In this document: in pieces, positions 1 through 7,754 of the stretch
Layout: each line of letters starts with the position of its first letter
Position numbering within the stretch: the first letter of the stretch is position 1
Position numbers and translations under genes: made by a program
Assembly: GCF_021341665.1 (NCBI RefSeq)
Contig: NZ_JAJTTH010000010.1
Coordinates: forward strand, 1-64,000
Source of the DNA: Pseudomonas sp. Au-Pse12
Lineage (GTDB): Bacteria > Pseudomonadota > Gammaproteobacteria > Pseudomonadales > Pseudomonadaceae
Length of the DNA: 64,000 nucleotides
Reading direction: 5' to 3'
Notes under the pieces: generated by a model
The model's input: the letters and a program-made list of their open reading frames with translations, nothing else
Databases searched by the model: none
What the model was told of the DNA's origin: nothing

Positions 1-1
1 C

Positions 2-124
2 TGCTTTAACGGAACCGAGGCAGAGTTCGAACATATGATGCCTTTGGTGGGGCCGCTCATTATTCTCGACCTACCCTTTACGCTGGTGGCAGATACGCTA
101 TCGCTTCCTGCGTGCTTGATGTAG
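2..124 (+). CDS. YceK/YidQ-family lipoprotein, C-terminal fragment
   Basis: The reading frame enters from the left window edge and stops with TAG at 122-124, leaving 40 residues. The tail contains ILDLPFTLVADTLSLP, which matches the C-terminal signature of the YceK/YidQ family of small outer-membrane lipoproteins (E. coli YceK has a very similar LDLPFSLVFDTLLLP stretch). The lipobox and N-terminal half lie outside the window. The family's function is poorly defined. The assignment rests on this one motif. Confidence 0.6.
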   Translation, partial: CFNGTEAEFEHMMPLVGPLIILDLPFTLVADTLSLPACLM

Positions 125-279
125 TCGCCAAGTGGCTGAGGCCGTGTGTTCTCTTCCGCATCGGGGTGTGATCTGGCAGGAGCCAATCTCTGCATCAGCC
201 CTGTTTATTGCTCGGGCTTCGCTGCATGAAAGCTTCTGGAATGTGCCGCAATGCACGAGCGCGCCCGGTTACAGCGCCA

Positions 280-429
280 TCACATCTCGATGGTCGGCAT
301 GGTGTTCTTGCCGCAGCTGATGAGTTGCCCCGCGGTGACCTGGAGCCCATTGCTGGGTTTCGCGCTGTACCCGGCGAGGAAGCCAGCCATTACCAAGGCC
401 GTGTATAGAACCGTTTTTCTCAAGATCAT
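280..429 (-). CDS. Possible 49-aa secreted or membrane peptide
   Basis: A 49-residue frame begins at an ATG at 427-429. It has a plausible signal sequence (MILRKTVLYTALVMAGFLAGYSA), with Tyr where a lipoprotein would have Cys after LAG. The rest is a short polar tail with one Cys. No convincing ribosome binding site is visible. The rest of 125-626 shows no other supportable gene. This could be a real small exported peptide, a gene remnant or chance, so confidence is low. Confidence 0.3.
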   Translation of the reverse strand: MILRKTVLYTALVMAGFLAGYSAKPSNGLQVTAGQLISCGKNTMPTIEM

Positions 430-626
430 GCCGGTGCCTGCTGAAGGGTGGATAGGAAAGCGTGCAGCACTGATCCTTGTTCCGGGAAAAGGTTCCTGAT
501 GAGTCGGCGCACCGAATGCCGCCTGTGACGATTGGCTGACTTGTCGGCCTGCTGAACGGCTTAGTAAAGTCGCCGCGCCGGAAAGGATGCTTGTCAGCTG
601 CCTTAATCCACCTATGGACACCGCCA

Positions 627-962
627 ATGGCTCATCAGGATCACCTTGTTAACTACGTCAGCGCCATCCTCGGAGGTTCGTCGCCTCGTAGCGCGCACCT
701 TGAAAGCGCCCATCAGGAAACCTGGCTCGATCAGGGATACACCGTCAGCGCCGAGGAAAAAATCTACGCCTTCGATGACGGCGCAATGATCAAGCGACTG
801 ATCGAGCAGGATAATTTTCCCAGCGACGCCGTCTGCGCCGAATGCTGGATTTGCTATGAAGTCGTTCGCCAGCCGCTCGACAAAGTCATCAGCCCTTGCC
901 ACATCAGCTTCAACAATGAGTGCAGGGAAGCCTATTGGCTGAAGTACTTTTGCGCCGCCTAG
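627..962 (+). CDS. Hypothetical protein, 111 aa
   Basis: This 111-residue frame has codon use typical of an expressed Pseudomonas gene, with C/G at most third positions. The protein is soluble and acidic, with no signal peptide or membrane segment. It has a small cysteine cluster near its middle (CAECWIC) and more cysteines toward the C terminus, which could bind a metal or be incidental. The opposite strand is also open here, but that frame reads as a shadow. I do not recognise a family. Position, beside other accessory small genes, suggests a strain-variable gene. Confidence 0.5.
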   Translation: MAHQDHLVNYVSAILGGSSPRSAHLESAHQETWLDQGYTVSAEEKIYAFDDGAMIKRLIEQDNFPSDAVCAECWICYEVVRQPLDKVISPCHISFNNECREAYWLKYFCAA

Positions 963-1254
963 CAGGCGCAGCTCGCTACAGGACTTCGTCGGTTGGGCCA
1001 GCAGCACTCCTTCCTTGTTCAGCAGCGGGCCGCCGATGTCGAACGTTCTTCGATCATCTCGTAACCCCAGCCGGTGCCACAGGGGCCGAACTGTTCCGTG
1101 GTGCGTTTGGCCTGACGGAGTGTCGATGACTGGATGGGGGGCAGAAGCGCACTCGCGCAGTGGCGAACACTGCGAAGAGAAGGTTTGGAAGAGGGCGCTA
1201 CGGATAGTCTTCGGGTCTCGCAACTGCTGCGGACCCGAAGGGCTTGTAGCCTAC
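963..1254. other. Intergenic, no gene seen
   Basis: Between the 111-aa hypothetical gene and the cystatin-like gene I see no frame with good codon use or a recognisable product. The open frames on both strands here lack ribosome binding sites. It may be decayed accessory DNA. Confidence 0.4.
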
Positions 1255-1524
1255 TTAGATGCGGTGAATCTGAGTGATGTGCGGCTTACCGTTAATTGGC
1301 GCGTAGATTTCAACTATCGCCTGCCAGCTGCTGGACGAGCCCGGTAGCGTTGCTTTCGTCTGATAGCGATAGTTGGTGCCATTGACTACCTGGGTCGAAA
1401 CCAGTTCGGGCGTGTAGTTAACACCTACGAACCCGGCCAAGGCCTCTTTGAAGACTTCCTGATCCTTTGGGGTCAGTTTGTGGTAAGCGGTCCATCCACC
1501 AACAAGATGTTCTTGAGCAGTCAT
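1255..1524 (-). CDS. Stefin-like cystatin (cysteine protease inhibitor)
   Basis: The 89-residue protein follows the layout of cytosolic type-1 cystatins (stefins). It has an N-terminal VGGW segment with the glycine pair that enters the protease cleft, a helix-forming stretch, and the central QVVNGTNYRY, equivalent to the QVVAGTNY first hairpin loop of stefins. A beta-rich C terminus ends HITQIHRI. There is no signal peptide, so it should stay in the cytoplasm. The start has a GGAG ribosome binding site about nine bases upstream. Cystatins inhibit papain-like (C1) peptidases. The target in this organism is unknown: it could be a host, predator or own protease. The family call is fairly secure from the QxVxG-type loop and the length; the inhibitory activity is inference. 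Confidence 0.7.
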   Translation of the reverse strand: MTAQEHLVGGWTAYHKLTPKDQEVFKEALAGFVGVNYTPELVSTQVVNGTNYRYQTKATLPGSSSSWQAIVEIYAPINGKPHITQIHRI

Positions 1525-1789
1525 GAATTAAATCTCCATATTTAAATTCCTACTCGTCTGGCTTTTCGGATTTCGCCCCGTCTATTGAATGGTTTCCGGA
1601 ATCCATTTCCTGAATGGTTTTCCGAGCATCCCTACTCCTATTTGCTGTGAACCCGGGTGCTTGGGAAAACACCGATACGAGCCTACTGCCGGTCCGGGGG
1701 AGTGTAGATCAGGAACAAGGAGGATCAAGGCAGGGAAGGGGGGAGGGGAAGGGCGCTGGCCAAGTCCAAAGATTGATGCCGAGAGCTTT

Positions 1790-2116
1790 TTAGAAAGTAG
1801 TCGCGATTGCCAGGGCCAGCTGTTCATCAGTCATGTACGGCTCACCATGGGCCGGATGGTAATACTGAACGGCTTGCTCAAATTGAGCTCCACGGATCTC
1901 ACCGCCCGAACCGACAAAGGCAAGTGCATCAGCCTTGGCGGGCTTGAAGCTCTGCGAAGCAAGTGAGGTGAGCCCCGTGGTTGCTACGACGAGGACGCTA
2001 GGAGCGAGCGTTGTAACTACTAGAGTCCTTTCCACAGGGTCATGTATTTCATACGCCGAGACTTTAATGCTGACTGACACCAAGAGCGAGACAGCCAGAG
2101 CTTTCCATGGGGCCAT
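1790..2116 (-). CDS. DUF2388 domain secreted protein
   Basis: The 108-residue protein starts at ATG 2114-2116, just after GGAAGCAGTTAGGA. Residues 1-21 form a signal peptide ending KVSA. The C-terminal half has the DUF2388 hallmarks: a segment reading SFKPAKADALAFVGSGGEIRGAQ, then EQAVQYY and a final LALAIATTF. DUF2388 proteins are small periplasmic proteins, common and multi-copy in Pseudomonas, with no established function. The in-frame upstream extension to 2197 would hide the signal peptide and was rejected. The 265 bases between this gene and the cystatin gene hold nothing I can name. Confidence 0.75.
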   Translation of the reverse strand: MAPWKALAVSLLVSVSIKVSAYEIHDPVERTLVVTTLAPSVLVVATTGLTSLASQSFKPAKADALAFVGSGGEIRGAQFEQAVQYYHPAHGEPYMTDEQLALAIATTF

Positions 2117-2186
2117 TCCTAACTGCTTCCCTGCTGTCTGGTAGAGGGACGCTACCTTAGCAGGGAAAAAAGAAGGCAGAAACAAG

Positions 2187-2214
2187 AAGCCCGGCACTGG
2201 GCCGGGCTTTTTGC
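2187..2214 (+). terminator. Rho-independent terminator-like hairpin
   Basis: A perfect 7-bp stem (GCCCGGC / GCCGGGC) with a short loop is followed by TTTTT on the plus strand. No intact plus-strand gene precedes it, so it may be a relic or end antisense transcription across the DUF2388 gene. Confidence 0.55.
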
Positions 2215-2237
2215 TGTGACGTTCTTAGCCTTACTAA

Positions 2238-2482
2238 TCTCCTGAAGCATCAAACCAATACGTGCTCCTGGTGCGCAACGACAGGCTGATCATGTCCCAG
2301 TCGGTGGCAGAGGCGACTCTGTACGCCTCCCAGGCCCTTTCATGGTCACTTACTGGCAGCGGGTGAAGGTCTGGCTGTGCTGGGCGCTGAACGGTGAGCA
2401 CTGTCTGCAATATCGCGAGCGGTTCTATGTTGATCCGCTGTCGTTCGAGAGTTGTTTTTCCTCTGCTTGGTTAAGTTGTTAA
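2238..2482 (+). pseudogene. Coding-like remnant, probably frameshifted
   Basis: Two overlapping plus-strand frames look protein-like but are not joined. The first includes QYVLLVRNDRLIMSQSVAEATL and ends near 2373. The second includes TYWQRVKVWLCWALNGEHC and YRERFYVDPLSFES and stops at 2480-2482, running into the 3' end of the convergent hydrolase gene. Neither has a clear start. The simplest reading is a small accessory gene broken by an indel. I do not recognise the family. Confidence 0.35.
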
Positions 2483-3244
2483 GAATTTATTGATTGCCCA
2501 TAAAGTGATATCAGGCTGTTCCTCATGGGGAGAGTGTCCGCAGAAAGGTAGGTTCATTAACTTTGCACCAGGAACCTGCTCCACCAGATCTACCGCGTTT
2601 GTCCTGGAGACAAGCATATCGTCGTCGCCCCTAACGACCAGCAGCTCGCAATCAATATTTCTGACTGTTGCTCCAGGGTAGCCGCTATCACTGGAGTCGA
2701 GCCAAAGTCCTACGAGCTGACGAGTGAGTCGTTCAAAATTGGGTTGGGGATTCAGTGATTGATAGCGTTCATAGCTGTCAGGAAATACCTCGCGCCAGCC
2801 TTCTGGCGTTACCTCGGAGTACAGCGCTCGTGTGGGGTCTTCAGTCTTGAGCTCCCAATGCGCGCCAATGGTTACCACTTTGCGAATATCTATGTCCCCG
2901 GCCGCTGCAAGACGCAGGGCGGTTATGCCGCCGTCGCTGTGGCCAATAATATTCACTGGTCCAATGTCGAGGTAGCGGAGGACTGCCGCAATATCCATTT
3001 CCAGTCGCTTGTATGTGAGCTCCTCAGTGCCAAGTGAGGACATGCCTTGTCCCCGACTATCAATACCGATGAGTTTATAGGTTTGCCCCATGTCGGCCAG
3101 GATAGGATTGAAGTCCTCGATACTGCCAAAACCGCCGTGCAAGAATACGATTGGCTCTCCGCCCTCATTTCCCTGTACCTCGTAATAAATTTCCGCGCCA
3201 TCGATCTCGAGGTGTTTACCGCTCATGTGATTGAAAAACTGCAT
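2471..3244 (-). CDS. Alpha/beta-fold hydrolase
   Basis: The 257-residue protein is a single-domain alpha/beta hydrolase. Visible elements are the oxyanion motif HGGFG at about 36-40, the nucleophile elbow GHSDGG with Ser103, an acidic residue in RGDDD near 207-209, and the catalytic His near 237 (CGHSPH). There is no signal peptide, so it acts in the cytoplasm. The ATG at 3244 sits behind GAGGTAATGG. It follows a short secreted ORF by nine bases, so the two may be cotranscribed. The substrate (ester, lactone or epoxide) cannot be deduced. Codon use is less GC-biased than the downstream core genes, in keeping with an accessory origin. Confidence 0.85.
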   Translation of the reverse strand: MQFFNHMSGKHLEIDGAEIYYEVQGNEGGEPIVFLHGGFGSIEDFNPILADMGQTYKLIGIDSRGQGMSSLGTEELTYKRLEMDIAAVLRYLDIGPVNIIGHSDGGITALRLAAAGDIDIRKVVTIGAHWELKTEDPTRALYSEVTPEGWREVFPDSYERYQSLNPQPNFERLTRQLVGLWLDSSDSGYPGATVRNIDCELLVVRGDDDMLVSRTNAVDLVEQVPGAKLMNLPFCGHSPHEEQPDITLWAINKFLTT

Positions 3245-3253
3245 TCCATTACC

Positions 3254-3448
3254 TCAGCGATGTAATTGCTTTCCGTGCTCAATCTCTGGCTGAAGGAGCG
3301 TCACCCAGAGTGCATCTCTACGCAACATATCAAAAGTCAGAATGTGTGCGTCGGAGTGAGTTTGGGCGCGTTTCCATTCTTTTGAAGCTGGATAGGGAGT
3401 GCTGGCTAATGCCAGTAAGATCACGCTCAGTGTTTTCATTGAGTCCAT
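3254..3448 (-). CDS. Small secreted protein, probably truncated
   Basis: A 64-residue frame begins at the ATG within AGGAATGG, or three codons later at 3439. It has a signal peptide-like start (MKTLSVILLALAS) and then a polar region with no recognised domain. Its leader, GGAAGCAGTCAGGAATGG, is nearly identical to that of the DUF2388 gene at 1790-2116, while the proteins differ after the start. This suggests a copied 5' end or a decayed DUF2388 paralogue. It ends nine bases before the hydrolase start. It may encode a real peptide or serve only as an upstream leader. Confidence 0.4.
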   Translation of the reverse strand: MDSMKTLSVILLALASTPYPASKEWKRAQTHSDAHILTFDMLRRDALWVTLLQPEIEHGKQLHR

Positions 3449-3625
3449 TCCTGACTGCTTCCACTCGTCCAGCGGCATTGAGGAGGTCGGCGGAGCCCTA
3501 TGTGCGCAATCGTGGTGGTGCCGTGTTGAGTAGCAATGTGGTGTGTTTTTTGTTCGGCAGGACGCCGGGGAAGGGAAAGTTTTGTAACGAGGACCAAGAA
3601 GCGCCGCTTGGAAAATCCACCAGAC

Positions 3626-3656
3626 ACAAAAAAGCCCTGAAAAATCAGGGCTTTCT
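3626..3656 (-). terminator. Terminator downstream of tRNA-Ser
   Basis: An inverted repeat AAAGCCCTGA-aaaa-TCAGGGCTTT is flanked by a run of A on its left, which gives a U tract on the minus strand just after the tRNA gene. It is near-symmetric and could work in both directions. Confidence 0.75.
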
Positions 3657-3666
3657 CGTTGAGATT

Positions 3667-3754
3667 TGGCGGAGGCGTAGAGATTCGAACTCTAGGACCT
3701 GTTACAGTCGGCGGTTTTCAAGACCGCTGCCTTAAACCACTCGGCCACACCTCC
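3667..3754 (-). tRNA. tRNA-Ser (anticodon UGA)
   Basis: Read on the minus strand, this 88-base sequence folds as a serine tRNA with a long variable arm. The acceptor stem GGAGGTG pairs with CGCCTCC, the discriminator is G and CCA is encoded (3667-3669). The T arm carries GTTCGAATC, and the anticodon loop CTTGAAA gives UGA. The 3' end faces the accessory-looking region at 1-3600, a common arrangement at island insertion sites, but no integrase or second attachment site is visible in the window. Confidence 0.95.
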
Positions 3755-3877
3755 AGATCGCATTGCGGGCGCCATAATACCCGAATGAAACACACTGTCA
3801 AACTCTCTGCGTCGCGAGTTACAGAGCGTCTGTTATCATCCTTGCCACTAAATGTTTCCCCCAACAGGAGTGTCGCC

Positions 3878-4549
3878 ATGCGCGAACAGGATTACGCAGT
3901 TAACAACGGCGTGCAGGCCGAGCAGCTAGAGGTTAGCCGCGTCCTGCGCAACACTTACGGCCTGCTGGCCCTGACCCTCGCGTTCAGCGGTGTCATGGCC
4001 TATGTCGCGCAGCAGATGCGCGTCGGCTACCCGAACATTTTCGTGGTGCTGATCGGCTTCTACGGTCTGTTCTTCCTCACCAACAAACTCCGTGACTCGG
4101 CCTGGGGCCTGGTGTCGGCGTTCGCCCTGACCGGTTTCATGGGTTTCCTGCTGGGCCCGATCCTCAATCGCTACCTGGGCATGCAGGGCGGCGCTGAAGT
4201 GGTCAGCTCGGCCTTTGCCATGACGGCTCTGGTGTTTGGCGGTCTGTCGGCCTACGTGCTGATCACCCGCAAGGACATGAGCTTCCTCGGTGGTTTCATC
4301 ACCGCCGGTTTCTTCGTGTTGATGGGCGCCGTGCTGGCCAGCCTGTTCTTCCAGATCAGCGGCCTGCAATTGGCGATCAGCGCCGGCTTCGTGCTGTTCT
4401 CCTCGGTGTGCATCCTGTTCCAGACCAGTGCCATCATCCACGGCGGCGAACGCAACTACATCATGGCCACCATCAGCCTGTATGTATCGATCTACAACCT
4501 GTTCGTCAGCCTGCTGCAACTGTTCGGCATCATGGGCCGCGATGACTGA
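3878..4549 (+). CDS. yccA: Bax inhibitor-1/YccA family membrane protein
   Basis: The 223-residue inner-membrane protein has about seven hydrophobic segments and ends on a short charged tail (GRDD), the size and layout of the bacterial Bax inhibitor-1 family. In E. coli, YccA is a substrate and modulator of the membrane protease FtsH. The start ATG follows CAGGAG by seven bases. The in-frame extension upstream overlaps the tRNA and was discarded. It stands alone between tRNA-Ser and its own terminator. The family assignment is firm; the exact role in Pseudomonas is by analogy. Confidence 0.9.
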   Translation: MREQDYAVNNGVQAEQLEVSRVLRNTYGLLALTLAFSGVMAYVAQQMRVGYPNIFVVLIGFYGLFFLTNKLRDSAWGLVSAFALTGFMGFLLGPILNRYLGMQGGAEVVSSAFAMTALVFGGLSAYVLITRKDMSFLGGFITAGFFVLMGAVLASLFFQISGLQLAISAGFVLFSSVCILFQTSAIIHGGERNYIMATISLYVSIYNLFVSLLQLFGIMGRDD

Positions 4550-4570
4550 TCCCGGTTGTTGAGCCAATAG

Positions 4571-4595
4571 AAAAGCCCGCTTCGGCGGGCTTTTT
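4571..4595 (+). terminator. Rho-independent terminator of yccA
   Basis: The stem AGCCCGC / GCGGGCT closes a TTCG tetraloop and is followed by TTTTTG, 22 bases after the yccA stop. The A run on the left would let it also stop minus-strand transcription arriving from gspM. Confidence 0.9.
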
Positions 4596-4624
4596 GTTGC
4601 CTGGCTTTCAGCCGTGGCGAGGTT

Positions 4625-5125
4625 TCAAGGGCTGTGCAACTGCAAGCGGGCGGTGGCTATGGCGTCCTTGTTGACCTCGATGGAGAACGACAGGACGGCG
4701 ACGTGCTGCTGTTCCAGTTGGTCGATCCAGGTGATCAGGCCGTTGAGCGGCCCTTCCAGGCTGAGGTTGACTCGCCCTTCGTCCTCCTGGTCCATGCGTT
4801 CCAGATTGAGCCCGGCCTGGCTGCTGGAGCGCGCCAGCATGCCGGGCAGGGCGTCGCCGGAAATGCTCGGGACACGACGTGGATAAGTGCTGGCGGGCAG
4901 CCGTTGTAGATCGTGAAGCAATTGCCTTTCCTCGGTATAACGTTGCTCGGCCAGGGCCAGAGCCTGTTGTTGCGGTTGCCAGAGCAGATAGAGGCTGGTC
5001 AGGCCGGCGAAGACCGCCAGGGCCTGTACCGCCCGTTGTTCGCGTTTTGCCAGGCGTTGCCAGCGTTGTCGGAGTGGGTGCGCCAGGGCGTTTCGAGCCA
5101 GGAGCGTGGTGATGGGCAGATGCAC
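4625..5125 (-). CDS. gspM: Type II secretion inner-membrane protein GspM
   Basis: The 166-residue bitopic protein has a short basic cytoplasmic start, one membrane segment at about 36-50 (VFAGLTSLYLLW) and a periplasmic domain ending in a ferredoxin-like region. This matches GspM, the partner of GspL in the inner-membrane platform. It starts with GTG at 5123-5125, seven bases after GGAG and directly after the gspL stop. It is the last gene of the operon. No gspN and no prepilin peptidase gene follow, so pilin maturation must rely on PilD encoded elsewhere. Sequence identity in this family is low, so the call leans on order, size and topology. Confidence 0.85.
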   Translation of the reverse strand: MHLPITTLLARNALAHPLRQRWQRLAKREQRAVQALAVFAGLTSLYLLWQPQQQALALAEQRYTEERQLLHDLQRLPASTYPRRVPSISGDALPGMLARSSSQAGLNLERMDQEDEGRVNLSLEGPLNGLITWIDQLEQQHVAVLSFSIEVNKDAIATARLQLHSP

Positions 5126-5128
5126 GGT

Positions 5129-6268
5129 TTACTCCTTGATCTGAAAGCGTGCGGAAACGCCTTGAGCATCGCGCACGGATGAGTCGGTGGCGACGCTCAG
5201 GCCCTGGTTGATCAGGCCCTCGCGCAGCAGTTGCAGGTCGGCAAAGGCCGGGGCGCTGACTTGCAGGCTCCAGCCTTCCTCGGCCTGGTAATCCAGGCGC
5301 TGGATCAGTGACAGGGCGCCGCCGCTGGCGCTCCACTGCTCCGCCAATTGCGACAGGCGCAGGGCCACGCCGGGTGTTTCCTGCACCTGTTGACGTTGCT
5401 TGAGCCGCACTTGATGCGCCAGGTCGGCGGTGGCCGGTTCATCGCCAAAGCGTTCTTGCCAGAGGCTCTGGCTGGCCGCGTGCAACTGGTCGCTGCGCTG
5501 TTCCAGGTACAGCCGGTGCCCGATGTTCTGCAGCAGCGGCGCGCCGGCGGCTATCGCCAGCACCAGCAGCGCCAGGCGCCAGGGCGCGGTGTGTCGGGTG
5601 CGGCGCTGGAAATCACCCTGGCACAGGTCGATCGCCTGCTGGCTGCCCTGGCTGAGCACTTGCCAAGGCTGCTCTTCGGCCTGCCAGGGCTGTGGCTCAA
5701 GACCGTCGATGGCCGGGGGCTCGGCGCTTTGCCAGAGCAGGTCGGGCGGTAGCAGGCGGCCCAGGTCGCCGAGTTCCCGTTCATTCAGGGTCAGGCGCAG
5801 CGGCGCGCCGCCCCCCAGCAGCCAGCGGCCGTCCCAGGCCAGGGCGCGAGGCCGGTCCTGGCCCAGGCAGTCGGCGTCGATGTGCACGCGCGACGGTTGC
5901 AGCCCATGCTCGGCCAGGCGCGTGAGGCAGCGCTGCAGGTGTTCGCGGCCGATGACCAGCACGGAACAATGACGTCGCTCGCGCAACGGGCCATGGGCCA
6001 GGTGCAAATGCTCCAGATCGTCGATCAGCTGTTCTTCCAGCGCGCTGTGCAGGGCCTGGCGCAACCAGCGACCGCTGCGAGCCGGCACGCTGACCTGATG
6101 AAAACTGGCCATCTCCATGGGGAGCAGCAAGACGAATGAATGCTCGCGCAGCTGTTGGGCCGCCTGTTCCAGGCTGCCTTGCCGGGGCGTGTCATCGGCT
6201 GACCACCACTGGCAGTGCCAAGGGGTGTCGCCAGTGGCGTGAGGCGAAAGGTAAAGCCAATGGCTCAT
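5129..6268 (-). CDS. gspL: Type II secretion platform protein GspL
   Basis: The 379-residue protein has a long cytoplasmic actin-like domain (about 1-225), one membrane segment (LALLVLAIAAGAPLLQ) and a periplasmic ferredoxin-like domain, the standard GspL plan. GspL links the ATPase GspE to the membrane complex and pairs with GspM. I chose the ATG at 6266-6268 over the TTG one codon earlier. The gene lies between gspK and gspM with only a few bases on either side, so translation is probably coupled. Confidence 0.9.
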   Translation of the reverse strand: MSHWLYLSPHATGDTPWHCQWWSADDTPRQGSLEQAAQQLREHSFVLLLPMEMASFHQVSVPARSGRWLRQALHSALEEQLIDDLEHLHLAHGPLRERRHCSVLVIGREHLQRCLTRLAEHGLQPSRVHIDADCLGQDRPRALAWDGRWLLGGGAPLRLTLNERELGDLGRLLPPDLLWQSAEPPAIDGLEPQPWQAEEQPWQVLSQGSQQAIDLCQGDFQRRTRHTAPWRLALLVLAIAAGAPLLQNIGHRLYLEQRSDQLHAASQSLWQERFGDEPATADLAHQVRLKQRQQVQETPGVALRLSQLAEQWSASGGALSLIQRLDYQAEEGWSLQVSAPAFADLQLLREGLINQGLSVATDSSVRDAQGVSARFQIKE

Positions 6269-6274
6269 CAATGG

Positions 6275-7162
6275 TTACTCGGTAAGCGGATAGGCATGGG
6301 GGGCTCCAGGCAGCAAGGTGCGCTGCTGCACGCGAACCTGCTCGGCGCTGATGACGCGCAGGTCGCTGACCAGGCGCAATCGCTGGCCGTGCAGCTCAAC
6401 GTCGATGGTGGCGCGAAACTGCCGGCTGTTGACGCTCAGCCCGCGTGGGCTGATGTCCCGGCCCTGGAGCATGGGATTGGCGAGAAACGCGGCGACCGTC
6501 GGGTAGCCCTTGCCCGGACGCGAGCTGGCCAGGGTCTGGGCGGTCGGCAGGTCGATACCTTCGATACTGGCCAGCACCAGGGCGCTGGCGGTGTTGAGGT
6601 TGAGCGGCCCCTGCTCGTAGGCGGCCACCAGCGGCGCCAGGCGTTGCTGGGTTTCGCGGTCGACTTCCGGCAATGGCCGCAGCTCACTGAGATCGCTCAG
6701 GGGCAGTGGCCGGCCCAGGCGATCGCGCGGGCGCACCAATGCCGCCGGGTCGTGGGGCTTGAGCTGCGCCAGGGCCAGCAGCCGCTGGTAGCGCGCACGC
6801 GAGATGACATCGTCGCGCACCAGCGCGCTGTTGAGGTTGAGCCGGGCCCCCAGATCGTCGATCCGGATGTGGATCTTGCCGCCGTCGATGGCAAACGCCG
6901 GGGCCGCCTGGGCCCAGTGCTGGCCGAGATGGGTCACCAGCAGGCCGCCCTCGCTGCGGGCATCCTCCCGCAACTGGCTGCGAGCCCAGCTTTCGCCACT
7001 CAGGGCCAGTTGCCAGAGCTGCTGGTGCTGCACCAGCTGGCTGCTGCTGGCGAGGCTGAGCCGCTGGCGGGCGAGCATGTTGCTGACCACCAGGGTCACC
7101 AGGGCAGTGATCAGCAGCACGCTGAGCAGGGCGACGCCGCGCTGTGCACGAGGCTCATTCAC
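6275..7162 (-). CDS. gspK: Type II secretion minor pseudopilin GspK
   Basis: The 295-residue protein starts with GTG overlapping the last eight bases of gspJ. The prepilin-type N terminus reads QRG-VALLSVLLITALVTL. GspK characteristically lacks Glu at position 5 of the mature protein, and that is seen here. The large globular domain that caps the pseudopilus tip together with GspI and GspJ follows. An upstream in-frame ATG at 7192 would add a ten-residue extension inside gspJ and was rejected. Confidence 0.92.
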   Translation of the reverse strand: MNEPRAQRGVALLSVLLITALVTLVVSNMLARQRLSLASSSQLVQHQQLWQLALSGESWARSQLREDARSEGGLLVTHLGQHWAQAAPAFAIDGGKIHIRIDDLGARLNLNSALVRDDVISRARYQRLLALAQLKPHDPAALVRPRDRLGRPLPLSDLSELRPLPEVDRETQQRLAPLVAAYEQGPLNLNTASALVLASIEGIDLPTAQTLASSRPGKGYPTVAAFLANPMLQGRDISPRGLSVNSRQFRATIDVELHGQRLRLVSDLRVISAEQVRVQQRTLLPGAPHAYPLTE

Positions 7163-7754
7163 CGGGCGCGTCCTCGGCCACTTCGGTGCCACCGGGCAAC
7201 AGGATGACCCGGCGAATGTTCGGGTAGCCGGGCGCGTTGAGGGCGATGTCCACGGCGGCCGGCAGGCTCAGGGCCTGGCTGCCGACGGGCCAGCTGTCAT
7301 GGGCTTGGCCCTGGCCGTCGATGAAACGCAAGTGGATCAGCTCGACCCCGCTGAGCAGGGACTGCGCCTGGCTGATGCTGCCCGGCTCCAGGCCCTGGGT
7401 CTCGCGCAGCCACTCGCCGTCGCTCAAGCGATGGTTGGCCTGCAGCAGATCGCTGCGCGGAAACTCCAGCGGGTTGCGCCAGCCACCGCGCAGCACGCGC
7501 AGCCCCTGGGGTTGGCTGACCAGCGCCTGGCTCTGGCTGTGGTCGTCCTTGAGTGCATGGCGCTGGGCCTGGATCAGGTCCCGTTCCAGCAGGCCCAGGG
7601 CCCTTTGCAGGTGGCGCAATTGTTGCTCCTGGGTCTGGATCCGCTGGTCACTGCGCATGACGCGGTCGAGCAACTGGTAGGTCGCCAACCCCAGCAGGCT
7701 GAAGATGGCGATCGCCACCACCACTTCCAGCAAGGTGAAGCCGCGCTGGTTCAT
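7155..7754 (-). CDS. gspJ: Type II secretion minor pseudopilin GspJ
   Basis: The 199-residue protein has the prepilin signal MNQRG-FTLLEVVVAIAIF, with Glu5 retained for assembly, followed by a GspJ-type globular domain. The ATG overlaps the gspI stop in an ATGA arrangement, and its end overlaps gspK. It forms the pseudopilus tip with GspI and GspK. The longer open frame to 7892 runs through gspI in another frame and is not used. Confidence 0.92.
   Translation of the reverse strand: MNQRGFTLLEVVVAIAIFSLLGLATYQLLDRVMRSDQRIQTQEQQLRHLQRALGLLERDLIQAQRHALKDDHSQSQALVSQPQGLRVLRGGWRNPLEFPRSDLLQANHRLSDGEWLRETQGLEPGSISQAQSLLSGVELIHLRFIDGQGQAHDSWPVGSQALSLPAAVDIALNAPGYPNIRRVILLPGGTEVAEDAPGE

Noticed and set aside
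612..1223. 203-aa minus-strand ORF opposite the 111-aa gene
   Set aside because: Codon pattern and composition are those of a shadow frame; the plus-strand frame has the normal third-position GC bias.
4596..4624. gspN or prepilin peptidase gene at the operon end
   Set aside because: The gap after gspM is 29 bases and then the yccA terminator, so there is no room for another gene.
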